A stretch of DNA of 64,000 bases from Actinomycetota bacterium (GTDB lineage Bacteria > Actinomycetota > Actinomycetes > Nanopelagicales > Nanopelagicaceae). Below the pieces are notes generated by a model that was given only the letters and a program-made list of their open reading frames with translations, was not told the DNA's origin and ran no database searches. Below, piece by piece: positions 1-11,695 of the stretch (position 1 is the first letter of the stretch; the number at the start of each line of letters is the position of its first letter). The position numbers and the translations under genes are program-made. The stretch is from NCBI GenBank assembly GCA_014377015.1, contig JACMQL010000046.1, positions 62,001 through 126,000 of the forward strand, in the 5' to 3' direction.

Positions 1-1
1 A

Positions 2-1093
2 TTTCTTGCACCATGCCCGACTGGCGAGGACACATATGTTTTATGCGAAAGTTGCGGTTTTGCCGCTAATGTTGAAGCGATGCGCACGGGCGCGTCGGCG
101 GTGGATGCGAACAACACTCCAGCAATGCAGGTTGTAGAGACTCCCAACACCCCAACTATTGAAACTCTAGTTGCAGTTTTGAATGAACGATACGGGAGCG
201 GCTTCACTGGCTCTGACACACTCAAAAATGTTTTGCTCGTGGCTGATGGAAAAAATATCTCTGTGTTGGTTCCTGGAGATCGCGAAGTCGATCTCAAGCG
301 ACTACAGGCGAACCTGCCAGGTGTGCAAGATGTGCGACTTTTTGACGACAGTGATTTCACAAAGAATCCGCAACTCGTTAAAGGTTACGTAGGACCTCAA
401 GCTGCGCAAGAGTTTGGACTGGTTTTGTATGCAGACCCTACTGTGGCAACAGGAAGTGCATGGGTCACTGGTGCAAACAAAGTCGGGCAGCACGCTCTCA
501 ATGTTGTTAGCGGTCGTGATTTTCACGTCGACGGTTACGTTGAAGCTGCGGAAATTCGGCAAGGTGATGCCTGCCCTGAGTGTGCATCGCCAGTAGTAAT
601 AGATCGCGCAATCGAAATCGGCCATATCTTCCAACTGGGCAGAAAGTACGCGCAAGCGCTAGATCTCACAGTGCTTGATAGCGATGGAAAACCACGCGTT
701 GTCACGATGGGTTCGTACGGTATCGGCGTCTCGCGCGCCGTTGCGGCAATTGCGGAACAAAATCACGATGAGTTGGGCCTGTCCTGGCCGATGGAAATTG
801 CACCGGCCAAGGTGCATATTGTGGCGACGGGCAAGGAAGACAAGCCATTTGATGTGGCTCTTGATCTCGGACTCGCCCTTGAGAAAGCGGGAGTTAGTGT
901 CATGCTCGATGATCGACGAGATGCCAGCCCGGGAGTGAAATTCAAGGACGCCGAACTTATCGGAGTTCCTATCATCGTTGTTGTAGGCAAAGGTCTGATC
1001 GAGGGCAAAGTAGAGATTCGCATCCGACGCACAGGCGAGCGGAGTGAAGTTTTATTTGAAAATGCACTCGGCACAATTTTGAACCATATGTAA
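2..1093 (+). CDS. proS: Prolyl-tRNA synthetase, C-terminal part (5' end outside window)
   Basis: Frame is open to the window edge (FLAPCPTGEDTYVLCESCGFAANVEAMRT...), then inserted domain and anticodon-binding domain (GSYGIGVSRAVAAIAEQ, ...GVSVMLDDRRDASPGVKFKDAELIGVP). Confidence 0.95.
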   Translation, partial: FLAPCPTGEDTYVLCESCGFAANVEAMRTGASAVDANNTPAMQVVETPNTPTIETLVAVLNERYGSGFTGSDTLKNVLLVADGKNISVLVPGDREVDLKRLQANLPGVQDVRLFDDSDFTKNPQLVKGYVGPQAAQEFGLVLYADPTVATGSAWVTGANKVGQHALNVVSGRDFHVDGYVEAAEIRQGDACPECASPVVIDRAIEIGHIFQLGRKYAQALDLTVLDSDGKPRVVTMGSYGIGVSRAVAAIAEQNHDELGLSWPMEIAPAKVHIVATGKEDKPFDVALDLGLALEKAGVSVMLDDRRDASPGVKFKDAELIGVPIIVVVGKGLIEGKVEIRIRRTGERSEVLFENALGTILNHM

Positions 1094-1890
1094 TGCAATT
1101 CTTGGGGGAAGTTTCTTTACTTACCTTCTCCGTGTTGCTGCTGGCAGCTTTTTGTGCAGGTCTCATCGACGCCATAGCAGGCGGAGGTGGGTTGATTCAG
1201 TTGCCGGCGCTATTGATTGGCTTGCCGAATTCAGAGACTGCGCAGGTTTTGGGTACCAATAAACTCGCGGCAGTATTCGGAACTTCTTCGGCCGCCATCA
1301 TGTATCGGCGGCGCACGAAACCTGATCTTCGTTTTACATTGGCGATGGCCGTGCCTGCGTTTATAGGTTCAGTTTGCGGAGCGTTGCTCGCGGCATACAT
1401 ACCGACCGATGCACTTCGCCCGCTAGTTTTTGTTTTGCTTGTCGCAGTTGGAATCTTTACTTGGCGCAGACCGACTTTGGGTCATGTCGAACTACTACGT
1501 CACTCACCGCGTCGTCGCCAAAAAATTGCTGTGTTTGCCGGTGGCGGAATTGGATTCTATGACGGAGTGTTCGGGCCAGGAACTGGTACTTTTTTAATGC
1601 TGGTGCTGGTTGCGGCGCTTGGCTTCGCGTTTCTTAACGCATCGGCAATTGCAAAGATTGTTAACGTCTCGACCAACATCGGTGCAATTTGCGTATTCGG
1701 AATTCATGGCGTAATTCTTTGGAAACTTGGACTCGCACTTGGGGTAGCCAACATTGTCGGTGGTCTCATTGGAGCGCGGGTAGCCATTCGCGGGGGATCT
1801 GCTTTTGTGCGCCGAGTATTTCTCATAGTCACAGCGATTCTGATTTGCAAAGTGGGACTGGATACGCTGACGCATTTTCTTGAGCAATGA
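1093..1890 (+). CDS. TauE/SafE family sulfite exporter-like membrane protein
   Basis: GLIDAIAGGGGLIQLPALL, GTNKLAAVFGTSSA, FYDGVFGPGTGTF motifs; multiple hydrophobic helices; start overlaps proS stop. Confidence 0.9.
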   Translation: MQFLGEVSLLTFSVLLLAAFCAGLIDAIAGGGGLIQLPALLIGLPNSETAQVLGTNKLAAVFGTSSAAIMYRRRTKPDLRFTLAMAVPAFIGSVCGALLAAYIPTDALRPLVFVLLVAVGIFTWRRPTLGHVELLRHSPRRRQKIAVFAGGGIGFYDGVFGPGTGTFLMLVLVAALGFAFLNASAIAKIVNVSTNIGAICVFGIHGVILWKLGLALGVANIVGGLIGARVAIRGGSAFVRRVFLIVTAILICKVGLDTLTHFLEQ

Positions 1891-1954
1891 GTTAGTGGAG
1901 ACTGCCCCGCTTCTGGGTTATGATCTGGCTTACAACTTCATAGAAAGAGATGTG

Positions 1955-2428
1955 ATGGATATTAAAGAAGCAATTATTGTTGGCTTGACTCCAATAGTGT
2001 CCCAGGCGGGTTTTTTTCTCGAGGACGTGCAAGTTTCTGCGGCAGGGAAGAGACGAGTAATTACCTGCATAGTTGATGGCACAACGGATCTCACAATGGA
2101 CGAGGTCACTTCAATTTCAAAGGAAATTTCGGCCTTTCTTGATACGGCTTCTTTTCTAGGTGACTCGCCGTTTAACTTAGAGGTAACTTCCCCCGGCGTA
2201 GATCGACCACTTTCGGGACCTCGTCACTGGGAAAAAAATCTTAATCGCCTAGCACGTGCCGTAATGGTGAATGGTGAAGTAATCACCGGGAGAATTGAGG
2301 CAGTCCATGATGAATCGGTTTGCTTGCTGGTAGGAACTAAGGATCCAATGAAAATAGAACTGCCCTACGTCGAGATCAAACGCGCAACCGTCGAGATTGA
2401 GTTTAATCGCAAGGACGACCTAGCATGA
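1955..2428 (+). CDS. rimP: Ribosome maturation factor RimP (start probably internal to ORF 1880..2428)
   Basis: DVQVSAAGKRRVITCIVDG, SPFNLEVTSPGVDRPL motif; located directly upstream of nusA. Confidence 0.9.
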   Translation: MDIKEAIIVGLTPIVSQAGFFLEDVQVSAAGKRRVITCIVDGTTDLTMDEVTSISKEISAFLDTASFLGDSPFNLEVTSPGVDRPLSGPRHWEKNLNRLARAVMVNGEVITGRIEAVHDESVCLLVGTKDPMKIELPYVEIKRATVEIEFNRKDDLA

Positions 2429-3417
2429 ACGTTGACATGAAGGCACTTTCATCCCTCACTATTGAAAAAGAGATTCCACTTGAACGGCTGATTTCTGCCA
2501 TCGAAGCTGCAGTGCTTACCGCATATGCGCACATGCCAGAAGCTCGTCCGCATGCCTATGCCCATCTTGATCGAGAGACTGGTGAGATTCGCATTAATGT
2601 CCCGATTTTCGGGGAGGATGGCGAAAAGATCAACGAGGAAGTTGATAGCCCTGCAGGTTTTAGTCGCATTGCGACGAGTACTGCGCGTCAGTTGATCAAA
2701 CAGAAGATGCGCGAGGCCAATGACGCTGACATAGTCGGTGAATTCACTGCCTCAGTTGGAGACGTTGTTTCTGGTGTAGTGCAACAGGGTCGCGATCCCC
2801 GTACGGTTTACGTAAATCTGGGCCGCGTCGAAGGCAAGGTTCCGTCACAGGAGCAGGTGCCAGGCGAGGTGTACACGCACGGTGAACGAATCAAATGTTT
2901 TGTCGTTGATGTGAAGCAAGGGCTCAAAGGTCCGGAAGTAACACTTTCGCGCAGCCACCCTGCATTGGTGAAGCAACTTTTCGCCCTTGAAGTTCCAGAG
3001 ATCACCGACCGCATTGTTGAAATTATGGCCATTGCCCGCGAGGCAGGACATCGCACCAAGATTGCAGTGCGTACCCATCGTGCTGGCGTCAGTCCAAAGG
3101 GTTCATTAATTGGCCCGATGGGCTCTCGAGCGCGTGCGGTGATGGACGAATTGCACGGAGAGAAGATCGACATAGTCGACTGGTCTGAGGATCCCGCAGT
3201 TTTCGTGGGTCATGCCCTAGCCCCGGCAAAAGTCGAGAAGGTGGAGATCGTCGACCTTTTGACCCGCTCAGCAAAAGTCACAGTTCCTGATTATCAACTC
3301 TCACTTGCCATCGGCAAGGACGGCCAGAACGCCCGCTTGGCCGCCCGACTCACAGGTTGGCGCATTGACATCCATTCTGACGCACCCGTTGGGTCTAGCT
3401 CCGCGAAACCGAGATAG
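2425..3417 (+). CDS. nusA: Transcription termination/antitermination protein NusA
   Basis: S1 and KH domains ([51 protein letters not shown]); ATGA overlap with rimP. Confidence 0.95.
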   Translation: MNVDMKALSSLTIEKEIPLERLISAIEAAVLTAYAHMPEARPHAYAHLDRETGEIRINVPIFGEDGEKINEEVDSPAGFSRIATSTARQLIKQKMREANDADIVGEFTASVGDVVSGVVQQGRDPRTVYVNLGRVEGKVPSQEQVPGEVYTHGERIKCFVVDVKQGLKGPEVTLSRSHPALVKQLFALEVPEITDRIVEIMAIAREAGHRTKIAVRTHRAGVSPKGSLIGPMGSRARAVMDELHGEKIDIVDWSEDPAVFVGHALAPAKVEKVEIVDLLTRSAKVTVPDYQLSLAIGKDGQNARLAARLTGWRIDIHSDAPVGSSSAKPR

Positions 3418-3517
3418 TTCCGAAAATTCAAAAACCGTTGCCATGGGCTCTCGATTTAGGGTATTGCCGCAATGGCAGGTAGGGTTGGGGACGTTGAATT
3501 TGAGTGAACGGTCGGTC

Positions 3518-3796
3518 ATGATTTCTCGGCAAAGCACCAGAGTGCGGAGTTGTGTTGATTGTCGAAAACGAGAAAATCCAACAGCGTTAATCAGAACTGT
3601 GTGCAGGGACGGGAAGTTAATTCCTGATCCGCTGGGCATCTCTCCAGGGAGAGGTGCGTGGGTACACAGTAAATGTGCGGCGCGAGCGGTTGAGCGCGGA
3701 GTTTTTGGCCGAGCGCTTCGACTTAAAGATGCGCCAGATGGCAGCGATCTGATCGCCTACATCGAAGTAACGTTTACAGAGCAGTTCAGAAGTTAA
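3518..3796 (+). CDS. ylxR: YlxR family (DUF448) RNA-binding protein
   Basis: RSCVDCRKRENPTALIRTV...GRGAWVHSKCAARAVERGVFGRALR; between nusA and infB. The ORF extends upstream over nusA; start set at ATG 3518. Confidence 0.85.
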   Translation: MISRQSTRVRSCVDCRKRENPTALIRTVCRDGKLIPDPLGISPGRGAWVHSKCAARAVERGVFGRALRLKDAPDGSDLIAYIEVTFTEQFRS

Positions 3797-3923
3797 GACT
3801 TATCAAAACTAAGTTTGATGAATTGGATGCGAAAGATATGAAACTCACATGAGTTCGACACGATCATGAGGTCAAGCAACTAAGGCTCGCATCTAGAAAA
3901 TTGCGGGCCAAGACAGGAGAACT

Positions 3924-6644
3924 GTGGCAAAGGTCCGCGTACATGAGTTAGCAAAACAACTCGGTATGGAGAGCAAGGAAGTCCTTGTAAAACTCCAAGA
4001 AATGGGCGAATTCGTTCGATCTGCCTCTTCGACGGTGGAAGCACCCGTCGTACGCAAGATGCAAGAAATGTTTCCCAATGCAAAACCCGCCGAAGATGTA
4101 AAGCCGGTCAAGAAGGCTGCCGCAAAGAAAGCCGTTGCAAAGTCTCCGGAAGCGGAGTTATCTCCGCAAGCTGCCACTGAACTTCTGGCAGAAATTGCGC
4201 CGGGATTAGTGGAGCAAGCTGTTGCGCAGCAAGCTAGCGCTGAAAAGGCCGCGGCAGAAATTAAGCCGACACCTCCAGTCATATCCGCGGCACCAACTGA
4301 GGGCGCAGCGGCACCGCTTCCGTCTTCAATCCCGCGGCCGCCAGTTCCGCGTCCAGGTAACAATCCATTTGGAACTCCGCGTCCACCGGCTGCGCGTCCA
4401 CCGGCTGCGCGTCCAGGTAACAATCCATTTTCCGCGGGCGGACCTCGCCCAGGACCGCGGCCCGGTGGTCCAACCGGCACAGGCGGACCACGCCCACCCA
4501 TGTCCGGTCCCCGCCCAGGTTCAGTTCGACCAGGTTTTGCCGCGCGACCATCTTCACCTCGGCCACCGCAGTCAGGAACGGGCAATTATCCGCCACGTCC
4601 TGGTGCAGGTGGAGCACCGGGCAGTCCCTACCGTTCGCCAGGTGCGGGCGGAGCTCCAGCTGCAGGTGCGGCAGGAGCAGCGCGTCCAGGTGCGGGTCGT
4701 CCGCAACGCGGAAGCACTGGGGGAGCGTTTGGAAAGAATGCGAGCAAGCGGAGCAAGAGCAAGCCAAAGAGCAGAAAGGCGCTGCGTGACGAGTTCGACA
4801 ATATGCAGGCGCCTCAACTCGGTGGTGCCGTTGTTCCGCACGGAGATGGCAAAACCACAATTCGAATGCGCCGCGGTGCATCACTTGCAGACTTTGCCGA
4901 AAAAATTAGCGCTGATCCAGCTGCGCTGGTTGCGGCGCTCTTTCACTTAGGTGAAATGGTCACTGCTACTCAATCTGTGAATGAGGATACTTTCGCGTTA
5001 CTCGGCAGCGAGTTGGGATACATCATCCAAATTGTCAGTCCCGAGGACGAAGACCGCGAGCTGCTCGAGACTTTCGACATCAACTTGGAGAAAGAGTTGG
5101 CCAGCCTGGATCCTGCAATGCTTGTGCTGCGACCACCAGTTGTCACTGTTATGGGTCACGTTGATCACGGTAAGACTCGATTGCTTGATGCAATTCGCCA
5201 AACTGAAGTTATCAAAACTGAAGCGGGTGGAATTACGCAGCACATAGGTGCGTATCAGATTCATCATCAACATGACGGCACCGATCGAGCCATCACATTT
5301 ATCGACACCCCTGGTCACGAAGCATTCACCGCTATGCGTGCTCGTGGCGCAAAGGTCACTGATATCGCAGTGCTAGTTGTTGCCGCTGATGACGGCGTGA
5401 TGCCCCAAACTATTGAGGCGCTCAACCACGCGCAGGCAGCCGATGTGCCTATCGTTGTTGCCGTTAACAAGATTGATAAGGAAGGCGCAAATCCTGACAA
5501 GGTTCGTCAGCAACTCACGGAGTACAACTTGATCGCTGAGGAATACGGCGGAAGTACGATCTTTGTAAACGTTTCCGCAAAAACTGGAACTGGAATCGAT
5601 GAGTTGATTGATTCCATTCTTCTGACGGCAGATGCTGCGATTGATTTGCAAGCAGTAGCAGATGATGCGGCACGTGGTGTTGCAATTGAAGCACACCTCG
5701 ATCGCGGTCGTGGCCCGGTTGCAACAGTGCTTGTTCAGCGCGGAACTTTGCGAGTTGGCGATGCGATTGTGGCGGGCGGATCATTCGGACGCGTTCGTGC
5801 GATGCTCGACGAGCATGGTGAAAACGTTGAATTTGCTGGCCCATCTCGTCCGGTGCAAGTACTTGGATTCACATCCGTACCTAGCGCAGGTGACACCTTC
5901 CTCGTTGCTGATGAAGATAGAACTGCGCGCCAGATCGCTGAAAAGCGTCAGGCTGCGGAACGAAATGCTCAGCTTGCTAAGGCGCGCAAGAAAGTCTCGT
6001 TGGAAGACTTCATGGAACAGTCGAAGATTTCAACCCTTAACCTCATTCTTAAGGGCGACGTAAGTGGTTCGGTTGAAGCGCTCGAAGATGCATTGATGCA
6101 ACTCGATGTCGGAGCAGAAGTTGACCTTCGAGTGATTCACCGTGGTGTGGGTGCTATTACTAAGAGCGATATCACTCTGGCATCAGCGTCAACGGCGATA
6201 GTCATTGGTTTCAATGTGAAGCCAGAACCTCAGACTGCGATATTCGCTGATCAAGAAGGGGTAGAAGTCCGCTTCTACTCTGTCATTTATCAAGCAATTG
6301 ATGAGATTGAACTTGCGCTCAAGGGCTTACTCAAGCCTGAATTTGAAGAAGTTGTTCTCGGCAATGCTGAGATCCGCGAGATCTTTAAATCCAGCAAGTT
6401 CGGAAATATCGCAGGCTCGATCGTTCTCGATGGAATCATCCGTCGCAACGCAAAGGCTCGCTTGATGCGTGCTGGCGAACTCGTTGTCGATGGCTTGACG
6501 ATTGAATCTCTCAAGAGATTCAAGGATGACGCAACCGAAGTCCGCGAAGGTTTTGAGTGCGGTATCGGAGTCGGGTCGTATAAGGATGTGCAAATCGGAG
6601 ACGTAGTTCAGGTCTACGAGATGCGCGAGAAGAAGCGGGTATAA
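3924..6644 (+). CDS. infB: Translation initiation factor IF-2
   Basis: G-domain [37 protein letters not shown]; Pro/Gly-rich N-terminal extension; GTG start. Confidence 0.98.
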   Translation: MAKVRVHELAKQLGMESKEVLVKLQEMGEFVRSASSTVEAPVVRKMQEMFPNAKPAEDVKPVKKAAAKKAVAKSPEAELSPQAATELLAEIAPGLVEQAVAQQASAEKAAAEIKPTPPVISAAPTEGAAAPLPSSIPRPPVPRPGNNPFGTPRPPAARPPAARPGNNPFSAGGPRPGPRPGGPTGTGGPRPPMSGPRPGSVRPGFAARPSSPRPPQSGTGNYPPRPGAGGAPGSPYRSPGAGGAPAAGAAGAARPGAGRPQRGSTGGAFGKNASKRSKSKPKSRKALRDEFDNMQAPQLGGAVVPHGDGKTTIRMRRGASLADFAEKISADPAALVAALFHLGEMVTATQSVNEDTFALLGSELGYIIQIVSPEDEDRELLETFDINLEKELASLDPAMLVLRPPVVTVMGHVDHGKTRLLDAIRQTEVIKTEAGGITQHIGAYQIHHQHDGTDRAITFIDTPGHEAFTAMRARGAKVTDIAVLVVAADDGVMPQTIEALNHAQAADVPIVVAVNKIDKEGANPDKVRQQLTEYNLIAEEYGGSTIFVNVSAKTGTGIDELIDSILLTADAAIDLQAVADDAARGVAIEAHLDRGRGPVATVLVQRGTLRVGDAIVAGGSFGRVRAMLDEHGENVEFAGPSRPVQVLGFTSVPSAGDTFLVADEDRTARQIAEKRQAAERNAQLAKARKKVSLEDFMEQSKISTLNLILKGDVSGSVEALEDALMQLDVGAEVDLRVIHRGVGAITKSDITLASASTAIVIGFNVKPEPQTAIFADQEGVEVRFYSVIYQAIDEIELALKGLLKPEFEEVVLGNAEIREIFKSSKFGNIAGSIVLDGIIRRNAKARLMRAGELVVDGLTIESLKRFKDDATEVREGFECGIGVGSYKDVQIGDVVQVYEMREKKRV

Positions 6645-6646
6645 CT

Positions 6647-7111
6647 GTGGGTCAATCGCATCGAACTCAGAAGGTTGCAGATCGAATTAAGGTTGTAGTG
6701 GCGGGAGTCCTTGAAGGAAAAATCAAGGACCCGCGACTCGGCTTTGTCACAATTACTGATTGTCGTGTGACTGGCGATCTGCAGCAAGCATCAGTTTTCT
6801 ATTCGGTGTTGGGGGACGAGCTACAACGCGAGGCAACTGCGGCAGCGCTGCAAAGTGCCAAGGGCGTGATTCGAGCGGCCGTCGGTAAAGATCTGGGCCT
6901 TCGAATCACTCCGTCACTCGAATTCTTCGAAGACGCCCTTCCCGAGAGTGCGAAAGCTCTCGAGTCCTTACTTGATACTGTGCACCAGAGAGATGCAGAA
7001 GTGATCGCGCTGCGCGCGAATGCAAAGTATGCAGGTGAATCTGATCCTTACAAGGCGCCTCGTACTCAGGGCCTGCAAGGAGATCACGGGGACGAGCCCG
7101 TTGAGCATTGA
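6647..7111 (+). CDS. rbfA: Ribosome-binding factor A
   Basis: [49 protein letters not shown]; follows infB. Confidence 0.93.
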   Translation: MGQSHRTQKVADRIKVVVAGVLEGKIKDPRLGFVTITDCRVTGDLQQASVFYSVLGDELQREATAAALQSAKGVIRAAVGKDLGLRITPSLEFFEDALPESAKALESLLDTVHQRDAEVIALRANAKYAGESDPYKAPRTQGLQGDHGDEPVEH

Positions 7112-7985
7112 TGGATTTCTTGTAGTCGATAAGGCTGGTGGAATTACGAGCCATGATGTCGTTGCAATTGCGCGGCGGGCGTTAGGTACGCGAAAAGTTG
7201 GACACGCAGGAACTCTCGATCCGATGGCAACAGGTGTGCTCGTCCTTGGCTTCGGGAATGGCACTCGGTTGCTGCAATACATCACCGATGGTGAAAAGAG
7301 CTATGAAGCTACCGTTGTATTGGGGGCAAGCACCGTCACCGATGATGCCGAGGGTGAGATTCTTGAAACTGCAACATTGACTGAATTAGCAGGGATCTCC
7401 GATGAGATGATCATCGATTCATTCAAACCAATGAAAGGCGTGATATTTCAACGCCCGAGTTCGGTTTCAGCGGTGAAAGTTGCTGGTGAGCGTGCCTACG
7501 CCCGAGTTCGTGCGGGAGAAAAAGTGGATTTACCGGCCCGCGAAGTCACGATTTCAATTCTTGATGTGAAGCAGATTCGTAGAGTCGAAGGAAGAATAGA
7601 GATTGACATCTGCGTCACGTGCGGTGCCGGAACTTTCATTCGCGCTATCGCGCGCGATTGCGGAGAAACACTTAAAGTAGGCGGACACTTGAGCAAACTT
7701 CGTCGAACATGGGTCGCTCCATTTGATTTGTCTTCGGCAGTCAGTGTTACCGATCTCAAGTCTGGTGAATTCAACTCTTTGAGTGTCGAAAGCGTGGCAC
7801 GCTTGCGTTTTCCGGTGCGTGAAATATCAGAAACCGAACGCGACGAATTGCGTTTCGGACGCGCGCTTTCGCCAGCGGGAACTACCGTAGTAACGGCGGC
7901 GATCTTCAAGGAAAAACTGGTAGCGCTACTCCAAGATCGCGACTTGAAATCTTGCCCCATCGCGGTATTTTCAGTTGAGTCCTGA
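7101..7985 (+). CDS. truB: tRNA pseudouridine(55) synthase TruB
   Basis: [52 protein letters not shown]; start codon uncertain (TTG 7101 or earlier in ORF 7020..7985). Confidence 0.93.
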   Translation: MSIDGFLVVDKAGGITSHDVVAIARRALGTRKVGHAGTLDPMATGVLVLGFGNGTRLLQYITDGEKSYEATVVLGASTVTDDAEGEILETATLTELAGISDEMIIDSFKPMKGVIFQRPSSVSAVKVAGERAYARVRAGEKVDLPAREVTISILDVKQIRRVEGRIEIDICVTCGAGTFIRAIARDCGETLKVGGHLSKLRRTWVAPFDLSSAVSVTDLKSGEFNSLSVESVARLRFPVREISETERDELRFGRALSPAGTTVVTAAIFKEKLVALLQDRDLKSCPIAVFSVES

Positions 7986-8003
7986 GGGTGGAAAGATTGA
8001 TCT

Positions 8004-8930
8004 ATGAATAGATTGCAATGGCGGGGAGAACAAATCGCTGGCGCAGTGGTGGCGATCGGAATCTTCGACGGCGTCCATATCGGCCATCAGGCGATTTTGG
8101 CGAGAGCCGAACAAGTGAGTAACGGCCGTGGTGTCATAGCGCTCACCTTCGACCCCCACCCAATGCAGATTTTCGCTCCCGCCAAGGCGCCAACCATGCT
8201 CGTTTCTCTGGAGCGGCGGATTGAGTTATTGAAGCAGTATGGGGCAGATGCAGTCGTGGTCTGTGATTTTGATAAAGATTTCGCCGCGATGTCTCCCGAT
8301 GATTTTGTCTCGCAAGTTCTGGTCAAGCACCTGCAGATATCTGGCGCCGTTGTAGGAGAGAACTTCACCTACGGACATAAAGCAGCTGGAGGCGTCAGCG
8401 ACCTGATCGCCGCCGGAAAAGTACAAGACTTTCACGCAGAAGAGGTTGCGTTGCAATCAAGTCAGGGAGGCGTGGTCTCATCGACACGTATTCGCGAGGC
8501 AATTTCGCAAGGGAATGTGGAATTAGCACGCACCCTTTTGACTCGCCCGCATCGACTTGAAGGAGTGGTTGTTCATGGCGAAAAGCGCGGTCGCGAGATC
8601 GGGTACCCAACTGCGAATCTCGGATACTCAACGGCATTCAATTCCGTTCCGGCTGACGGGATATATGCGGGGTGGCTGGAAGTCGAAGGCGTGCGGTGGC
8701 CAGCGGCCATCTCAATCGGCACGAATCCGACCTTTGCCGGCGAGAGGTCGCGCCAGGTTGAGGCGTATGCCCTTGATCAAACTGGCCTCGATCTTTATGA
8801 CAAGCCGGCGACTATTGATTTTGGATGGCGCCTCCGGGAAACAGTTAAGTTCGACGGCCTGGCAGCCCTGCTCGAACAGATGAAAAAAGACTGCGATCAG
8901 GCGCGAATTTTGACGCAAAGTGTTCGGTAA
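8004..8930 (+). CDS. ribF: Bifunctional riboflavin kinase/FAD synthetase
   Basis: GIFDGVHIGHQAIL, TFDPHP, KRGREIGYPTANLGYS. Confidence 0.95.
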   Translation: MNRLQWRGEQIAGAVVAIGIFDGVHIGHQAILARAEQVSNGRGVIALTFDPHPMQIFAPAKAPTMLVSLERRIELLKQYGADAVVVCDFDKDFAAMSPDDFVSQVLVKHLQISGAVVGENFTYGHKAAGGVSDLIAAGKVQDFHAEEVALQSSQGGVVSSTRIREAISQGNVELARTLLTRPHRLEGVVVHGEKRGREIGYPTANLGYSTAFNSVPADGIYAGWLEVEGVRWPAAISIGTNPTFAGERSRQVEAYALDQTGLDLYDKPATIDFGWRLRETVKFDGLAALLEQMKKDCDQARILTQSVR

Positions 8931-9087
8931 TCGCCATGCGGGCTCCTTTTAGATTTGATCTGACTCACCCGATTTCTCTTGAGCGCGCGAGCGCTGGTAT
9001 CCTTTGCCGTCCAACGAGAAAGCGAGTTTCCGTGAGGCAAACCGGAAGCCATCCCAAGTAGTAGCGAACAGCAAAAGGAGCACCACA

Positions 9088-9357
9088 ATGGCACTATCGC
9101 CAGAAGTAAAGAAAGAAATTATCGCAAAGTACGGAAGTTCGCCTACTGACACGGGAAGTCCTGAAGCACAGGTCGCTTTGCTCTCCAAGCGCATTGAAGA
9201 AATCACAGAACATTTGAAGACTAATAAGCATGATCACCACAATCGTCGTGGCTTGCTTCTATTAGTTGGGCAACGTCGCCGAATTCTTCAGTACCTCGCA
9301 AAGACAAACATCGAACGCTACAGAGCGATTATCGAAAAGCTCGGTATTCGCCGCTAA
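9088..9357 (+). CDS. rpsO: 30S ribosomal protein S15
   Basis: [51 protein letters not shown] aaggag upstream of ATG 9088. Confidence 0.98.
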   Translation: MALSPEVKKEIIAKYGSSPTDTGSPEAQVALLSKRIEEITEHLKTNKHDHHNRRGLLLLVGQRRRILQYLAKTNIERYRAIIEKLGIRR

Positions 9358-9483
9358 TACAACGATCAACCGGGAGAGATGGTCCTCGGTAGTGGTTTAC
9401 GGGTGCCGATTTCAAAAGTAGCCGTGAACTTCGATCGAAGATCCATTTACTCCCTCGGTTTTGATCGAGAACAGGAGTGACCC
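9358..9483 (+). promoter_or_regulatory. rpsO-pnp intergenic leader with inverted repeats (possible pnp autoregulatory leader)
   Basis: Perfect 12-bp palindrome CTTCGATCGAAG at 9429-9440; structured-looking 126-nt spacer; rpsO-pnp spacers in Streptomyces are known to be structured and processed. Confidence 0.45.
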
Positions 9484-11679
9484 ATGGAGGGTCAAGAAAT
9501 TTCGTCTGCCGTTGCAGTAATCGATAATGGCAAATTTGGTAAAAGAGAAATCCGTTTTGAAACTGGACGCCTTGCGCGCCAGGCAGGCGGAAGCACCACG
9601 GTTTATCTTGATGATGAAACCATGTTGCTTTCAGCCACCACAGTCTCCAAGCAGGCTAAAGATCAATTCGACTTCTTTCCACTCACCGTGGATGTTGAAG
9701 AACGTATGTACGCACTTGGTCGTATCCCGGGCTCATTCTTCCGTCGTGAAGGTCGGCCATCTGAGGATGCGATCCTTACCTGCCGTTTGATAGATCGCCC
9801 ATTGCGTCCGTCTTTTGTTAAGGGTCTTCGCAATGAAGTTCAAGTTGTTGTGACAGTTATGGCACTCAACCCAGATCATATGTATGACGTCGTTGCCATC
9901 AACGCCGCTTCCATGTCAACCCAATTGGCAGGATTGCCATTCTCCGGTCCGATCGGCGGCGTTCGCGTCGCTTTGATTCAGGGCCAGTGGGTTGCTTTTC
10001 CAAATCATTCACAACTTGAAGATGCAGTCTTCGATATGGTTGTTGCCGGAACGATCTCTGGCGATGACGTCGCAATCATGATGGTTGAAGCAGAAGCAAC
10101 TTCGCGCACGATTGATCTCATTAAGGGTGGCGCAGTTGCCCCAACTGAGGAAGTTGTGGCGCAAGGACTTGACGCTGCTAAGCCATTCATTCGAATTCTT
10201 TGCGAAGCACAAATGGCTGTTGCTAAGCAGGCTGCCAAACCAACTGGTCAATTCCCTATCTTCTTGGATTATCAGAGCGATGCTTTCGAAGCAGTTACTG
10301 CTGAAGTAAGTGATGAATTAGCAAAGGCCCTTACCATCTTTGGTAAGCAAGAACGTGAGACGGAAATCGAGGCTTTGAGTGCACTCGTAAAGCAGAAGCT
10401 TGCTTCTGCTTTTGAAGGACGCGAGAAAGAAATTCCTGCGGCGTTCCGATCACTCACAAAGAAGCTTGTTCGCCAACGCGTATTGCGCGACAAGATTCGT
10501 ATTGATGGACGAGGATTGCGCGACATTCGACCACTTTCAGCCGAGGTGGAAGTTGTTCCGCGAGTTCACGGTTCGGCAATCTTCGAACGCGGGGAAACAC
10601 AGATTCTTGGAATCACAACTCTGAACATGCTTAAGATGGAGCAGCAACTTGACACGCTGAATCCAGAAAATCATAAGCGCTACATGCACAATTATAACTT
10701 CCCACCATACTCAACCGGTGAGACGGGTCGCGTTGGAACTCCAAAGCGCCGTGAAATCGGCCATGGTGCACTTGCAGAGCGTGCTCTCATTCCAGTTCTT
10801 CCAACACGCGAAGAATTCCCTTACGCAATTCGTCAAGTGTCTGAGGCACTTGGTTCTAATGGTTCGACATCCATGGGATCTGTTTGCGCTTCAACCCTTG
10901 CACTTCTCAATGCTGGTGTGCCACTTAAGGCCGCGGTCGCAGGAATTGCCATGGGTCTTATTTCCGATGATGTAGACGGAAAGATTGAGTACGTAGCGTT
11001 GACAGATATTCTCGGTGCAGAAGATGCATTCGGCGATATGGACTTCAAGGTTGCCGGAACTCGTGAATTCGTTACCGCACTCCAACTCGACACAAAGCTC
11101 GATGGAATTCCCGCCTCTGTTCTCGCGGCAGCACTTCATCAGGCGAAGGAAGCGCGCATTGCGATTCTTGATGTGATGGCAGAGGCAATCGACACACCAG
11201 ATGAGATGAGCCCATTTGCTCCACGGATCATCTCGATCAAGATTCCTGTCGACCAAATCGGTGCAGTTATCGGGCCTAAGGGCAAGATCATCAATCAGAT
11301 TCAAGATGAGACCGGCGCTGAGATTTCGATCGAAGACGACGGCACTATCTATATCGGTGCAACTGATGGGCCAAAAGCTGAGGCGGCCCGCGCACAGATC
11401 AATGCAATTGCGAACCCGCAAATGCCTGAGGTCGGCGAGCGTTACCTTGGAACCGTTGTGAAGTTGGCTGCTTTTGGTGCCTTTATCTCACTTCTTCCAG
11501 GAAAAGACGGACTGTTGCACGTATCTCAGATTCGCAAAATGCATGGCGGAAAGCGCATTGAGAATCTTGAGGAAGTCATGAAGGTTGGCGACAAGATTCA
11601 AGTTGAAATCGGTGAGATCGACCCTAAGGGCAAACTTTCACTCGTTCCTGTACTTGATGATTCAGTTCCGGCTGAATAG
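9484..11679 (+). CDS. pnp: Polyribonucleotide nucleotidyltransferase
   Basis: Two RNase PH domains, KH ([29 protein letters not shown]) and S1 ([33 protein letters not shown]). Confidence 0.97.
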   Translation: MEGQEISSAVAVIDNGKFGKREIRFETGRLARQAGGSTTVYLDDETMLLSATTVSKQAKDQFDFFPLTVDVEERMYALGRIPGSFFRREGRPSEDAILTCRLIDRPLRPSFVKGLRNEVQVVVTVMALNPDHMYDVVAINAASMSTQLAGLPFSGPIGGVRVALIQGQWVAFPNHSQLEDAVFDMVVAGTISGDDVAIMMVEAEATSRTIDLIKGGAVAPTEEVVAQGLDAAKPFIRILCEAQMAVAKQAAKPTGQFPIFLDYQSDAFEAVTAEVSDELAKALTIFGKQERETEIEALSALVKQKLASAFEGREKEIPAAFRSLTKKLVRQRVLRDKIRIDGRGLRDIRPLSAEVEVVPRVHGSAIFERGETQILGITTLNMLKMEQQLDTLNPENHKRYMHNYNFPPYSTGETGRVGTPKRREIGHGALAERALIPVLPTREEFPYAIRQVSEALGSNGSTSMGSVCASTLALLNAGVPLKAAVAGIAMGLISDDVDGKIEYVALTDILGAEDAFGDMDFKVAGTREFVTALQLDTKLDGIPASVLAAALHQAKEARIAILDVMAEAIDTPDEMSPFAPRIISIKIPVDQIGAVIGPKGKIINQIQDETGAEISIEDDGTIYIGATDGPKAEAARAQINAIANPQMPEVGERYLGTVVKLAAFGAFISLLPGKDGLLHVSQIRKMHGGKRIENLEEVMKVGDKIQVEIGEIDPKGKLSLVPVLDDSVPAE

Positions 11680-11695
11680 ATTGGCGAATTAACAC

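Noticed and set aside
3305-3517. N-terminal extension of the ylxR ORF overlapping nusA
   Set aside because: Overlaps nusA out of frame; YlxR homology starts near ATG 3518.
3842-3855. Inverted repeat AACTCA-CA-TGAGTT upstream of infB
   Set aside because: Short arms in an AT-rich spacer, no supporting context.
3893-4585. 230-aa Pro/Gly-rich ORF on the minus strand and 201/242-aa alternative-frame ORFs over the IF-2 N-terminus
   Set aside because: Antisense or out-of-frame shadow of the low-complexity Pro/Gly-rich infB 5' region; no domain, and infB is certain.
7496-7960. 154-aa minus-strand ORF within truB
   Set aside because: Antisense shadow ORF; truB frame is well supported.
10891-11421. 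176-aa minus-strand ORF within pnp
   Set aside because: Antisense to a certain pnp coding frame; no domain signature.
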